A stretch of DNA of 64,000 nt from Minisyncoccus sp041663305 (GTDB lineage: Bacteria > Patescibacteriota > Minisyncoccia > Minisyncoccales > Minisyncoccaceae). Under the pieces are notes generated by a model. The model made no database searches. It was not told the origin of the DNA and saw nothing but the letters and a program-made list of their open reading frames with translations. A program made the translations under genes and the position numbers. Location: the NCBI GenBank assembly GCA_041663305.1, contig JBAYMT010000001.1:151925-215924 (forward strand), in the 5' to 3' direction. Below are positions 17,032-24,897 of this stretch, piece by piece (position 1 is the stretch's first letter; every line of letters begins with the position of its first letter).

Positions 17032-17226
17032 TTATTCCTCAAAGATGAATAAGTCATCTATTTTTACTTTAAGTTTTTTTGCTACCTTGTGGGCAAGATT
17101 CAAAGAAGGATTATATTTTCCCTGCTCTAAAAAAACTATCGTTTCTCTGCGAGCCTCTACGCTTTTGGCAAGCTCATCTTGAGTTATATTCAATTTTGTC
17201 CTTAATTCTTTGATTCTGTTTTTCAT
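17032..17226 (-). CDS. XRE/Cro-type HTH regulator
   Basis: 64 aa, essentially only a Cro/C1 helix-turn-helix domain (IKELRTKLNITQDELAKSVE, then RRETIVFLEQGKYNPSLNLA). Starts 3 bp after the DUF2178 membrane gene. This regulator/membrane-protein pairing is common in bacteria and suggests autoregulation of the pair. Confidence 0.85.
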   Translation of the reverse strand: MKNRIKELRTKLNITQDELAKSVEARRETIVFLEQGKYNPSLNLAHKVAKKLKVKIDDLFIFEE

Positions 17227-17229
17227 ATT

Positions 17230-17688
17230 TTATATTTTTAATATTCCCAAAATACCTAAAACTAAGAAAAATAGTAAGACTAGGAAAGTATATATAACCC
17301 ATTTGTCCCAAAACTTGCCTTTGCTTTTGACTTGGTAGATAAAAGAATAAAGAAGCATGAATATACAGATTGAAAAAGCTAAAGTGGTAGCAATTATATC
17401 ATAAGATGGATTAAGGCTAGCTTGCGATTTGAAAATAAACATAGCTATAACTCCAGCATAGCAATATATTTGCATAGCAAGCATGGCTGCTTTCCCTCCT
17501 TGCTCGTAGTCCCTTTCATCGGCCATGATTTCTTTAACGCTTTTTCTCAAGGTGAAAACAAGTAATGAAGAAATTATCAAAATACCAATTGCAAGAAAGT
17601 AGTTCTGATATATTATAGACTGCGAAAAAATTATTGCTAAAGCTATTACTATAATCATCCTAAACGTATTGTATTTTTTGATTGTCAT
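17230..17688 (-). CDS. DUF2178-like membrane protein
   Basis: About 152 aa from an internal Met (MTIKKYNTFRM) at 17688; the frame is open from 17727. Four membrane helices with a cytoplasmic motif VKEIMADERDYEQGGKAAML between the second and third, the signature of DUF2178. Translationally adjacent to the XRE regulator 3 bp downstream. Function unknown. Confidence 0.7.
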   Translation of the reverse strand: MTIKKYNTFRMIIVIALAIIFSQSIIYQNYFLAIGILIISSLLVFTLRKSVKEIMADERDYEQGGKAAMLAMQIYCYAGVIAMFIFKSQASLNPSYDIIATTLAFSICIFMLLYSFIYQVKSKGKFWDKWVIYTFLVLLFFLVLGILGILKI

Positions 17689-17784
17689 TTTTTTAATTTT
17701 ACTTATAATGTTAGAATTATTTAACATACTTATATGTTACTTATTTCTAACAATTTGTCAAGTCCAATTATCTACTTTGGTAGA

Positions 17785-17980
17785 TGGAAAGTAATTGGTA
17801 ATCAGTAATTCGTGCGAGGTGGATTGCTCCGCAATCTCAAAGGATATTTTACTGTGTTCGTCGTAGCTCTCGCCATCGCGTAGCCACTATGGCGGAGCAC
17901 GGCTAGCGAAGACAAATAGATTCCCGACTACGTCCTCCTTTCGGAGGACAATCGGGAATGACAAAAGGATATTGCGTCAC
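17785..17980. repeat. AATTnGTA repeat plus inverted GATTCCCG...CGGGAATGACA block (copy 2)
   Basis: Begins gtaattggtaatcagtaatt. Continues with inverted-repeat DNA around gattcccgactacgtcctcc and gaggacaatcgggaatgaca. Related to 10840-10980 and 45350-45510. No coding potential seen. Confidence 0.55.
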
Positions 17981-18021
17981 TTGCGTAAGCAGGTTCGCCA
18001 GGTTTTAATGTTTTGGTAAAT

Positions 18022-18045
18022 AAAAAACCGAGGTATTAATCTCGG
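18022..18045 (-). terminator. Intrinsic terminator
   Basis: CCGAG-ATTAATAC-CTCGG followed by TTTTTT on the minus strand, just downstream of the DUF5661-like gene. Confidence 0.8.
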
Positions 18046-18053
18046 CCTTTTGC

Positions 18054-18317
18054 TTATTTCCCCCAGAAGGATTCGGCTTCTTTTTCTAGCTTTTCTAGCC
18101 TATCGTAATAGTCGGGAAACTCATTCAAGTGAGCTAAAGCTATTTTCGTTGTCACTGTTTTATCGTCGTTGGTGACATCGGTGTTGGGATCTTTAGTTCC
18201 GTGTTCAAGCTCAACGTGCACTCCCCTCCATAATTGATCCACGTCAAATTTACTCCAATCTACTCCCAAGTGTTCTCCGATTTCTTTTATTTCTTCTTTT
18301 GTAAATTTTTCTTCCAT
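18054..18317 (-). CDS. DUF5661-like small protein
   Basis: 87 aa, acidic and soluble. FTKEEIKEIGEHLGVDWSKF, then DVDQLWRGVHVELEHGT, then ALAHLNEFPDYYDRLEKLE match the short protein family found across Patescibacteria and phages. Function unknown. Monocistronic with its own terminator. Confidence 0.7.
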   Translation of the reverse strand: MEEKFTKEEIKEIGEHLGVDWSKFDVDQLWRGVHVELEHGTKDPNTDVTNDDKTVTTKIALAHLNEFPDYYDRLEKLEKEAESFWGK

Positions 18318-18430
18318 AGATTTTATAATTTATTTAATTATTAGTATTAAGCTTATTATACTATATATGGCTATTGAATGAAATAACCAAGACTCTGTTT
18401 TTATCAAGAAAGGCTTTGGTGTTTTGTTTT

Positions 18431-19600
18431 TTAGGCAGGAGTGATGGATTTTAGTTTTTTGAAATTAAAAAAAGAGATTATCACCAAAATTATTGCGATT
18501 AATCCCGCAATTAAAAAAGGAAATGTGATATTTTTTTCAAATGTGTAGCCAGCGATTATCGGACCGACAATCATAGCTATCGATTCAATCGAGGCTAAGG
18601 TTCCCATAATCTCTCCCCTATGATCGTCGTCCTTGCCAACTATCTGACTAGGGATCAATGCCCTTAAAACAACTTGCGCAGTCGTGCAGGCCATAACTGC
18701 AAGATAAAATATTACTATCTGCTCCAAAGACATTAAGAATAGCGACAGGGCAAAAATTGGAAAAATAAATAATTCTAATTTTTTATCATTAATCTTAAGC
18801 CATATTTTTTTCATTAATACCCCTTGATTGATTGCAATGATAACTCCGATGAATGTTAAAAATATTCCCGAACCAACTGCAGTAAAACCGAATGCACTGT
18901 TTAGGTATAGTGCGAATATGGAGTGGTAAATGCATATAGGAATAGCAAACAAAAACCATATTCCATAACCCGTACGGAGCTTTTTGGAATTGATTGCTTT
19001 TATTAAAGGCTTGAAAGGGTTTAAGTTTATTTTGCCTTGATGGTTTTCACGCTTTGTGTGGACTTCGGGTAGATAAAAATAGCAGATGATAGTATTAATA
19101 ACCGATAGTATTGTTACGAACCAAAACGGAGCATTTGGTCCTATACTGGAAAGCAGTCCGCCTATTGCCGGACCAATAATAAATCCTATCCCCACAATCG
19201 CTCCGATCATCCCTAGATTTTCTGTCCTTTCTTTTTCGTTTTTGGCAATATCAACCAAATAGCTTTGGGCTATGGGAATATTGCCTGCTGCTGCTCCATC
19301 GATTATTCTTCCCAAAAACAGCATCCACAATGAATTTGCCATAGAAAAAACAATCCAGCCAAAGGCAGTGCTGACAAGACTGGCTATCAAAACCGGACGC
19401 CTACCTATTTTATCGGACAATGCTCCCAGAAGTGGTGCGCTAAAAAATGAAAACAGTGAAAAAGCTGCCATAAGCAAAGTTAGCTGCAGGGGTGTTGCGC
19501 CAAACGATTCGACATAGTACGGAAGTGTGGGAATAATTATCGCAAACCCTAATATATCGATAAAAACTGTGAATAATATTTGAAATTTTATCTTGTCCAT
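18431..19600 (-). CDS. MFS drug/metabolite exporter, DHA1 (TetA-like)
   Basis: About 389 aa from Met at 19600; the extra upstream residues of the open frame (from 19636) are unlike the family. Twelve membrane helices. The MFS motif A between helices 2 and 3 is GALSDKIGRRPVL and motif C is in helix 5 (GAIVGIGFIIGPAIGGLLS). Predicted proton-driven efflux at the inner membrane. Substrate unknown. Confidence 0.8.
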   Translation of the reverse strand: MDKIKFQILFTVFIDILGFAIIIPTLPYYVESFGATPLQLTLLMAAFSLFSFFSAPLLGALSDKIGRRPVLIASLVSTAFGWIVFSMANSLWMLFLGRIIDGAAAGNIPIAQSYLVDIAKNEKERTENLGMIGAIVGIGFIIGPAIGGLLSSIGPNAPFWFVTILSVINTIICYFYLPEVHTKRENHQGKINLNPFKPLIKAINSKKLRTGYGIWFLFAIPICIYHSIFALYLNSAFGFTAVGSGIFLTFIGVIIAINQGVLMKKIWLKINDKKLELFIFPIFALSLFLMSLEQIVIFYLAVMACTTAQVVLRALIPSQIVGKDDDHRGEIMGTLASIESIAMIVGPIIAGYTFEKNITFPFLIAGLIAIILVIISFFNFKKLKSITPA

Positions 19601-19673
19601 TTTTGATAAACTTAAAACTGATAACTGTGCACACAAAAAACAAAATTCACCTTTATTTAGGTGGAATTTAAAA

Positions 19674-19700
19674 CTCGCTTGCGAAAAGTTGGCAAGCGAG
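19674..19700 (-). terminator. Intrinsic terminator of ndk
   Basis: CTCGCTTGC / GCAAGCGAG stem with a 9-nt loop, followed by TTTTAAATT on the minus strand, 28 bp after the stop. Confidence 0.75.
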
Positions 19701-19727
19701 CTTGAAAAATGAAATACGACTTATTGA

Positions 19728-20327
19728 TTATTCTTTAATTCCATCAAGATTTACATCGTATAAAATTTCTTCACTCACCAAACGGTATTTCATTATTTCA
19801 CTTTCGCCAAACCAAATTTTGATTTCTCTTTCGGCCTCCTCTACCATATCGGAGCAATGTATCAAATTCCTAACTGCTCTGCTGTCGATATTGGCCAATT
19901 CGTAAGAATCCAAAGTAAAATCACCACGGATGGTACCAACGTCAGAACTTAGCGGTTCGGTTCCTCCCACGATTTTTTTAACAATTCCTACTGCCTTGTT
20001 TCCCTGCCAAATCATAGCTACCACTGGGCCAGATGTCATATATTTAACATTACCCCTCATAATATCCTTTCCGTATTCAATGGCAGGCTTTTCTACCGGC
20101 AAGCCCATTGCTTCACGATTTTTTAGTGTAATTTGGCCTTTAGATTCAAACCAAGCGTCGTCTTTATTGTAATGGGCCCAGCATTGATCTTCGGTTGCTT
20201 GTATAAACTTCATTGCAACTAGCTTTAGGCCGGTCCTTTCAATTCTTTTGATAATTTCTCCGATCATTGATCTCTGAACTCCGTCTTGCTTTATGATTAC
20301 GAATGTTTTTTCTTTTTGAACTTCCAT
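19728..20327 (-). CDS. ndk: Nucleoside-diphosphate kinase, long form
   Basis: 199 aa against the usual 135-150. FVIIKQDGVQRSMIGEIIKRIE and the active-site segment AVRNLIHCSDMVEEAEREI (phospho-acceptor His157) identify it. It transfers the gamma phosphate between nucleoside triphosphates and diphosphates. An insertion of about 20-25 residues lies near 55-90 (WFESKGQITLKNREAMGLPV) and there is a C-terminal extension after residue 172. The active-site Asn154 and His157 are present, so it should be functional. Confidence 0.9.
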   Translation of the reverse strand: MEVQKEKTFVIIKQDGVQRSMIGEIIKRIERTGLKLVAMKFIQATEDQCWAHYNKDDAWFESKGQITLKNREAMGLPVEKPAIEYGKDIMRGNVKYMTSGPVVAMIWQGNKAVGIVKKIVGGTEPLSSDVGTIRGDFTLDSYELANIDSRAVRNLIHCSDMVEEAEREIKIWFGESEIMKYRLVSEEILYDVNLDGIKE

Positions 20328-20399
20328 TTCTTTTCTTTATCTTTATTTTTTTATTTTGTGTTATCTTATCTTATTGGGCGACTATTAGTCAAATTTCTC

Positions 20400-20905
20400 T
20401 TAAACTACAACTGTTTCCTGAGTTTCGGCAAAAAATATCATATAGTTATGTCTGTAATATTCGGCACATTTGGGACAATATGTGTAATGGATATACATTT
20501 TTGAAACAGACCTTCCCTTTGAAGCAACATAAACCTCCATTTCTTTATAAAACTTAGGAATATCCTTATATGCTCCATCAAAAACTTTTGCCATAAAAGT
20601 TCCAGATATCGCCACATTATTGGCATTGGGAACTATTTTTGTGGTTGTTATATAGACTTCCGTTTTCCATAGCGATGGGTCATAGCAAAGCATTAAAAAT
20701 TCTTGGTCTGCTGGCTCGGCATGTGCATTCTTGATCTTTTTCCACATCCTAACCATAACTTTATGCAGATTTAAGGGCATATGCATAAAGGCCATTACCT
20801 CATCTTTGATAAAGGTTTTTTGCTGCCAGTTGAATTCTCTTCCGTCGTATAAACTGGGATTGAATTTTGGACAGCATGGAGTGTAATTATTTCCATATTG
20901 TTTTT
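20400..20905 (-). CDS. CCPKF-type conserved hypothetical protein, start unclear
   Basis: The Met-initiated frame is 20400-20795 (131 aa, MAFMHMPLNLHK...), but conserved family sequence continues in frame upstream (NNYTPCCPKFNPSLYDGREF) to an in-frame TAA at 20907, with no ATG/GTG/TTG between. An ATG at 20889-20891 would give MENNYTPCC if one extra A were present in the AAA run after it. Either a one-base deletion (real or sequencing) has split the start, or translation starts internally. Cys pairs CC and YCPKCAEYY suggest metal binding. Function unknown. Confidence 0.55.
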
Positions 20906-20906
20906 C

Positions 20907-21158
20907 TTATTGCTTATTGGACCATCTTGGCAGTGTTGGCAATATTTCGTCTGCCATTTTGGACGCTTCTTCATAAGACTTTCCCATCAATCTTACTGCA
21001 GCATCAATAGAACCTTCTCTTACTAGCTCGTAGTCTTTTAGTTCGCCAGATTCTTGATTTTGACAGTAAATGCAATAGTGAGAATCAAATTTTGATATGA
21101 ATTTCCCACTAAGCGGCATTCCGCAGCTTTCGCATGATTGTTGGTTTTCTGTTTCCAT
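20907..21158 (-). CDS. Putative zinc-ribbon protein (Zn_ribbon_2-like)
   Basis: 83 aa. Cys pairs CESCGMPL and YCIYCQ form a zinc ribbon, followed by a helical tail (AAVRLMGKSYEEASKMADEI). This small family often accompanies transcriptional regulators or the CCPKF-type protein encoded immediately downstream, which lies in the same frame right after this stop codon. Function unknown. Confidence 0.7.
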   Translation of the reverse strand: METENQQSCESCGMPLSGKFISKFDSHYCIYCQNQESGELKDYELVREGSIDAAVRLMGKSYEEASKMADEILPTLPRWSNKQ

Positions 21159-21178
21159 AATTTTTAAGTTATTTGTTA

Positions 21179-21880
21179 TTATTCCATTGCTAATGCTTTT
21201 AAATTTTTTGGCATTTTTTCGATAGCATATCTTAATGCTGTTCTTGGCATTACTTTTTTGTTTTTCATTATATAATCAAAAACTTCTTTTTCGTGTTTGC
21301 GACTTTCTTCTTTTAGCATCCATCCGTATCCTTTTTGAACTAGATCTTCCTTATCTAGTAGGAGTATATCTGCTATTTCAAAAACATCTTTCAGAAAGTC
21401 TCCCCTTCTGGCTGGTAATATCAACGATACGCTTGATGCCCGGCGGAGCCATAAATTATCTGACTTTGCCCATTTTTTTAGAACCTTAACATTTAATGGA
21501 AATTTTTCCAAATAATCGCCAATAGTGTGATTGCAGAAGGTGTCGCATTTCGCCCAGTTGTCTATGTATCTATCAACCCATTCTTCAAATATCTCTATGT
21601 CTTTGATTTCAAATTCATCAATTTTTTGGTTGGCCCAAGTGCAGGCAATGAATGATTCTTCCATATATCCCGACTGAAATAGAGTTTCGCAAAGCGCAAA
21701 TACTTCTTTTTTGGAGAGATTTTCTATTTTCTCATAGCTGTCTTTTGCCAGCCTTGAAACAAAAGCTGTTTTTGTGCCATAAACTTTTACCTTTTCTTTG
21801 AAGTATCTTTTTGAACTTTCTTTTATTTCTTCGTTAGCATTGCTTTTGAGAGTTTTTCGGATGTTGTTTATGATATTCAT
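21179..21880 (-). CDS. AlkD-like DNA alkylation repair protein
   Basis: 233 aa, all-helical HEAT-like repeat protein. Family signatures: WVDRYIDNWAKCDTFCNHTIG, then NLWLRRASSVSLILPAR, then DLVQKGYGWMLKEESRK. AlkD removes bulky N3/N7-alkyl purines without base flipping. The ATG overlaps the stop of the upstream small membrane gene (ATGA at 21877-21880), so the two are translationally coupled. Confidence 0.85.
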   Translation of the reverse strand: MNIINNIRKTLKSNANEEIKESSKRYFKEKVKVYGTKTAFVSRLAKDSYEKIENLSKKEVFALCETLFQSGYMEESFIACTWANQKIDEFEIKDIEIFEEWVDRYIDNWAKCDTFCNHTIGDYLEKFPLNVKVLKKWAKSDNLWLRRASSVSLILPARRGDFLKDVFEIADILLLDKEDLVQKGYGWMLKEESRKHEKEVFDYIMKNKKVMPRTALRYAIEKMPKNLKALAME

Positions 21881-22116
21881 TGTTTTTTCTTAAAATCGAT
21901 AATCGCCGAAATTAACAAGCAAATGCATAAAATAAATCCTATAGCAAGCAATGCGATGTCCCAATTGGCATAACAAGGAAATGAATTTTCTGGGTTTTGA
22001 CCGCATGGAAATACTGAATATATCGCTTTGCCAAAATAGAGGTGTTCGTTCTCTTGCCTCAACAAAAATGCTATCGCTATCACCAATAAAAGTTTGATAA
22101 AGATTTTTGATTTCAT
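21877..22116 (-). CDS. Small membrane protein coupled to the AlkD-like gene
   Basis: 79 aa. An N-terminal hydrophobic segment (FIKLLLVIAIAFLL), a loop with two Cys (FPCGQNPENSFPCYANWD) and a second helix (IALLAIGFILCICLLISAII). No recognised family. It lies 4 bp downstream of the RNase HI gene and overlaps the AlkD-like start, placing it inside a three-gene operon. Confidence 0.6.
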   Translation of the reverse strand: MKSKIFIKLLLVIAIAFLLRQENEHLYFGKAIYSVFPCGQNPENSFPCYANWDIALLAIGFILCICLLISAIIDFKKKQ

Positions 22117-22119
22117 AGT

Positions 22120-22713
22120 TTATCCCCTGTGAAAACCCAAGTCTGCAGGATTACTTCCTCCAGAAATATGGATTAATTTACCTCCGTTTTTTTCGAATTT
22201 GTACCTTAGAGCTTTCACTTCTTTCGCAAGTTCAATAGTTTCTTGCGGAAGGTCGTTTTTTATAAAGCCTTTTGACCAATAATCCAGTATTAATTTGCTG
22301 TCTCCAAAAATCATCTCGTTGTCATTCTTGAGAGATATTTCCAAGGCAAATTTGCAAGCAGACAATTCTCCAAAATTGTTGGTTTTTCCTGGCAAGGCAA
22401 AATGGCCTTTTGGATTCAGTTTTGAAGCAGGAAAAATGTTTTTCAACAAACTGTTTCCGTTTTCATCGGTAACATTTATTTCGGTGCCGTTCCCTCCGCC
22501 TGTTCCTGCGTCAAAATAAATTCCTTTTTCAGCGGCTAAGTGTTTTATTGCATAGTCTGCCCCGGCATCAAGCCATCTTTCTGCTTCGTCTTTGCTTTCA
22601 AAACTTTTATATTTAACTCCTTGCTTGCCCGAAACAATACTCTGGCATTCTGGCCAATTATCGGTTATTCCTTTTTCTTCCCCTACTAAATAGGCGTAAA
22701 ATTTCTTTTTCAT
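22120..22713 (-). CDS. rnhA: Ribonuclease HI with N-terminal RNA/DNA-hybrid-binding domain
   Basis: About 197 aa from MKKKFYAYLVG (22713). The viroplasmin-type hybrid-binding domain (residues 2-50) has GITDNWPECQSIVSGKQGVKYKSF. The RNase H fold follows with catalytic carboxylates in YFDAGTGGG, NFGELSACKFAL, FGDSKLILDYW and NPADLG. It degrades RNA in RNA/DNA hybrids such as R-loops and primers. First gene of the operon with the small membrane protein and AlkD-like genes. Confidence 0.85.
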   Translation of the reverse strand: MKKKFYAYLVGEEKGITDNWPECQSIVSGKQGVKYKSFESKDEAERWLDAGADYAIKHLAAEKGIYFDAGTGGGNGTEINVTDENGNSLLKNIFPASKLNPKGHFALPGKTNNFGELSACKFALEISLKNDNEMIFGDSKLILDYWSKGFIKNDLPQETIELAKEVKALRYKFEKNGGKLIHISGGSNPADLGFHRG

Positions 22714-22758
22714 ATTATAATTAACTATACCATCCAAATAAATGGACGAAAAGGGATA

Positions 22759-22785
22759 TTTAAAAACCCAGCATCAGACTGGGTT
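22759..22785 (-). terminator. Intrinsic terminator
   Basis: CCCAG-TCTGATG-CTGGG then TTTTTAAAT on the minus strand, after the 177-aa anchored protein gene. Confidence 0.75.
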
Positions 22786-22812
22786 TATTGACCTTTGTAT
22801 TATTTCTTTTGA

Positions 22813-23313
22813 TTATTTGGTAGCTTGTCCCTTTATATACTCTCCTGCCAGCGATCCTTTATTGTTGCAGAAATTTCCTAATTCTGATTTGTCTTCTCCA
22901 GAAGTAGAAATACTGGCCTTGTTCCCGTTAAATGCAATAAACATGGTTTGTTTGAGTCCCGGCTCAACATCGCCAAGCGGTATTTCTATTTTTCCATTTA
23001 GCAGCTTTCCCATTGCGTCAAAACTGCACCCCTTGATCGACCCTCCGTATCTTACCGCGATCCGGTATAGATTTTCGGTATTTTTGCCAATCTCCAGTTT
23101 TTGATAATAACCTCCTTCTTGGCTATTCATAAAGTATTCGCCTTCAATATCTGATGGCTGATTTCTGGTGTCAAAATTTATCAAGGGAATATCTTCTATA
23201 TTTCTACTTCTTTCCTTTTCAAAAAAGACATATCCTAAGGCACCTAAAAGCCCGATTAGAATAAAGCTGAAAATTGTGACGTATATCTTTTCTAATTTTT
23301 TAATATCAGACAT
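22813..23313 (-). CDS. Hypothetical single-pass anchored protein
   Basis: About 166 aa from MSDIKKLEKIYVT (23313); the frame is open from 23346. One N-terminal helix (FSFILIGLLGALGYVFF) anchors a beta-rich extracytoplasmic domain (YYQKLEIGKNTENLYRIAVR, then MFIAFNGNKASISTSGED). It contains two Cys. No recognised family. Monocistronic. Confidence 0.55.
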   Translation of the reverse strand: MSDIKKLEKIYVTIFSFILIGLLGALGYVFFEKERSRNIEDIPLINFDTRNQPSDIEGEYFMNSQEGGYYQKLEIGKNTENLYRIAVRYGGSIKGCSFDAMGKLLNGKIEIPLGDVEPGLKQTMFIAFNGNKASISTSGEDKSELGNFCNNKGSLAGEYIKGQATK

Positions 23314-23441
23314 CTTCTTTCTTTTTTTAGAAATTATGTTTTTCATTTTAACATTTTTGTAGAAAGTTTAAAATAATATATTTAATTTTTTGTGAAAAAG
23401 TGTTAAAACGATTGTAATAATATTTTATTAGAATTCAAATT

Positions 23442-24047
23442 ATGGCTATCGAATACGAAGCTACTTTCCCTCGTGTTAATAAGGATAAAATAAGGGTGCG
23501 GTTGCATGATATCGGCGCTGTTTTGGAATATCCTGAAACCTTGCAGAAAAGGAGCAATTTTGATCCTCCTCAGAATAAAGATAATAGTTCTTGGCTCAGG
23601 GTCAGGGATGAGGGGCGAGGAGTGATTACCATGAGCTACAAAACCGTGCCAGATAAAGCTGATGTCATCAGTCAGCAGAAAGAAATCTGCTTGCGAGTCA
23701 ATAGTTTTGAAGATGCTAAATCTTTTTTAGTATCGTTGGGTTGCCGAGAGAAGAGCTATCAAGAAACAAGAAGAGAATTGTGGCGCATTGGCAAGGTTGA
23801 AATTACGATTGACGAATGGCCTTTTCTCGTCCCCTTTTTGGAAATAGAATCTGATTCCGAAGTAGTCGTCAAGAATATAGCTGAAAAACTCGGTTATGAT
23901 TATCGGGAAGCTTTGTTTTGCAATGTCTTTTATTTGTATAGCCAGCAATACAATATCCCGATCGACGACTTGAAAAAAATGGTTTCAGGGGAATTGGGCC
24001 ATCTGACTTTTTCATCAGAAAATCCTTTTTCCCGACAAAAAAAATAA
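23442..24047 (+). CDS. CYTH-domain protein (class IV adenylate cyclase / triphosphatase-like)
   Basis: 201 aa. It begins MAIEYEATFPRVNKD, the ExExx signature strand of CYTH phosphatase tunnels, and contains WLRVRDEGRGVITMSYKT and VEITIDEWPFLVPFLEIE, the conserved basic and acidic strands. CYTH enzymes bind triphosphate with divalent metals inside a beta tunnel; substrates range from thiamine triphosphate to ATP, and which applies here is not predictable. A stem-loop (AGCG...CGCT) overlaps its end. Confidence 0.8.
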   Translation: MAIEYEATFPRVNKDKIRVRLHDIGAVLEYPETLQKRSNFDPPQNKDNSSWLRVRDEGRGVITMSYKTVPDKADVISQQKEICLRVNSFEDAKSFLVSLGCREKSYQETRRELWRIGKVEITIDEWPFLVPFLEIESDSEVVVKNIAEKLGYDYREALFCNVFYLYSQQYNIPIDDLKKMVSGELGHLTFSSENPFSRQKK

Positions 24048-24080
24048 GCGTTTTCTTTCGGAAAAGCGCTTATTGACTCC
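24048..24080 (+). terminator. Intrinsic terminator of the CYTH gene
   Basis: AAGCGTTTTC-TTTCG-GAAAAGCGCTT imperfect stem-loop directly after the stop. The T tract is short. Confidence 0.5.
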
Positions 24081-24166
24081 TTGGTGAGCTTTCAGATATC
24101 ATTATGATATTTCGCCCATTCATGTTTTAATTATATCATTGCCACTTAATTAAAAAGATTCAAACT

Positions 24167-24221
24167 CCTCTCCCTCCGCGATTCAATAATACAAAAATCA
24201 CCCAAAAGGGGTGATTCTTGT
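24167..24221. repeat. Duplicated tRNA-Ser(TGA) 3' end plus terminator (distal copy)
   Basis: 55 bp identical to 24310-24364: reverse-complemented tRNA-Ser 3' end (CCTCTCCCTCCGCG), then ATTCAATAATACAAAAATC and the CACCC/GGGTG terminator hairpin. Element E2 lies between the two copies, so the repeat brackets it. Confidence 0.75.
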
Positions 24222-24229
24222 GTGATTGA

Positions 24230-24311
24230 GGGGTTCGCCATCGGATAAATTTCTGCTGAAATTTTCCTCCGGCCTGCCTCAGCGTCAGTCACGCTTCCGG
24301 CTTCGAATCCC
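24230..24311 (-). mobile_element. tRNA-associated structured element, copy E2 (tRNA-Ser(TGA))
   Basis: Minus orientation: P1 5' arm GGGATTCGAA is the reverse complement of the tRNA-Ser T-arm. Then GCC/GGC stem, GGA/GA loop, hairpin AGCGT-GACTG-ACGCT, then stem GCCG-GA-GGA/TCC-GA-TGGC with inner AAATTTC-AGCA-GAAATTT and one bulged A. The 3' arm GGCGAACCCC is a T-arm copy. Flanked by the 55-bp repeat. Confidence 0.75.
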
Positions 24312-24364
24312 TCTCCCTCCGCGATTCAATAATACAAAAATCACCCAAAAGGGGTGATTCTTGT
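24310..24364. repeat. tRNA-Ser(TGA) inverted 3' end plus terminator (proximal copy)
   Basis: Proximal copy of the 55-bp repeat. Read on the minus strand it holds the transcription terminator of tRNA-Ser(TGA) followed by an inverted copy of the tRNA 3' end, which can pair with the tRNA itself. Confidence 0.75.
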
Positions 24365-24370
24365 ATTATG

Positions 24371-24455
24371 CGGAGGGAGAGGGATTCGAACCCCCGGTGA
24401 GTTGCCCCACAATAGTTTTCAAGACTATCTCATTCGTCCACTCTGACATCCCTCC
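24371..24455 (-). tRNA. tRNA-Ser(TGA)
   Basis: Acceptor GGAGGGA/TCCCTCC, long variable arm, anticodon loop CTTGAAA giving TGA, T-loop TTCGAAT. CCA not encoded. Its first 20 nt are duplicated at 24767-24786, and the C-terminus of the GIY-YIG frame reads into it. Confidence 0.95.
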
Positions 24456-24694
24456 AAAACATTTTTAAGAAGCTCCCGACCTTTGCCGGTTTTCAGAAAC
24501 AGTTCTCTTTTTCTGGCTTCCGTATAATTATCAAATTTTTCAGTATAAACCAATTTCCAGGGGCGTCCTGATTTTGTTGATTTAACCTTCCCACTATTAT
24601 GGTTTTGGAATCTTTTATTTGGATCGTTTTCATGGGTTGATCCAGTATAACTTTTTCCATTTACCATACTTTTTAATAAATATACGCAGGCCAT
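24425..24694 (-). CDS. Small GIY-YIG endonuclease fused in frame into tRNA-Ser
   Basis: 89 aa from MACVYLLKS (24694, with GGGGTG upstream); the frame is open from 24736. GIY-YIG core: VYLL (GIY strand), YTGST (YIG strand), then RFQNHN and the Arg-rich helix. The last nine codons are the 5' half of tRNA-Ser (GCQSGRMR, stop TAG in the anticodon stem). UvrC-like single-domain nucleases of this size are abundant in Patescibacteria. The role here is likely selfish integration at tRNA genes (inference). Confidence 0.75.
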   Translation of the reverse strand: MACVYLLKSMVNGKSYTGSTHENDPNKRFQNHNSGKVKSTKSGRPWKLVYTEKFDNYTEARKRELFLKTGKGRELLKNVLEGCQSGRMR

Positions 24695-24786
24695 AAAAAC
24701 ACCCCACATTAGTTTTTCCGCCGAAGGCGGATCCACCTTAGGTGGACAAGACTTCTTTGTTATTTAGTCCACTCTGACATCCCTCC
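24456..24786 (-). mobile_element. GIY-YIG cassette inserted at the 5' end of tRNA-Ser(TGA)
   Basis: 331 bp between the tRNA 5' end and a second copy of its first 20 nt (GTCCACTCTGACATCCCTCC at 24436-24455 and 24767-24786, perfect direct repeat). The cassette holds the nuclease gene and two hairpins (CCGCC/GGCGG, TCCACC/GGTGGA, 24718-24745). This looks like integration that regenerates an intact tRNA on one side. Confidence 0.7.
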
Positions 24787-24897
24787 AGTTTTGCAACAAG
24801 CTATATATACTATAAGATTTGGAATTTTACAATATGCTTTTAAGCAAAAAGTATGAAAAAATCCTTAAAAAATGCTACAGTTAAAACATAAAATCAT

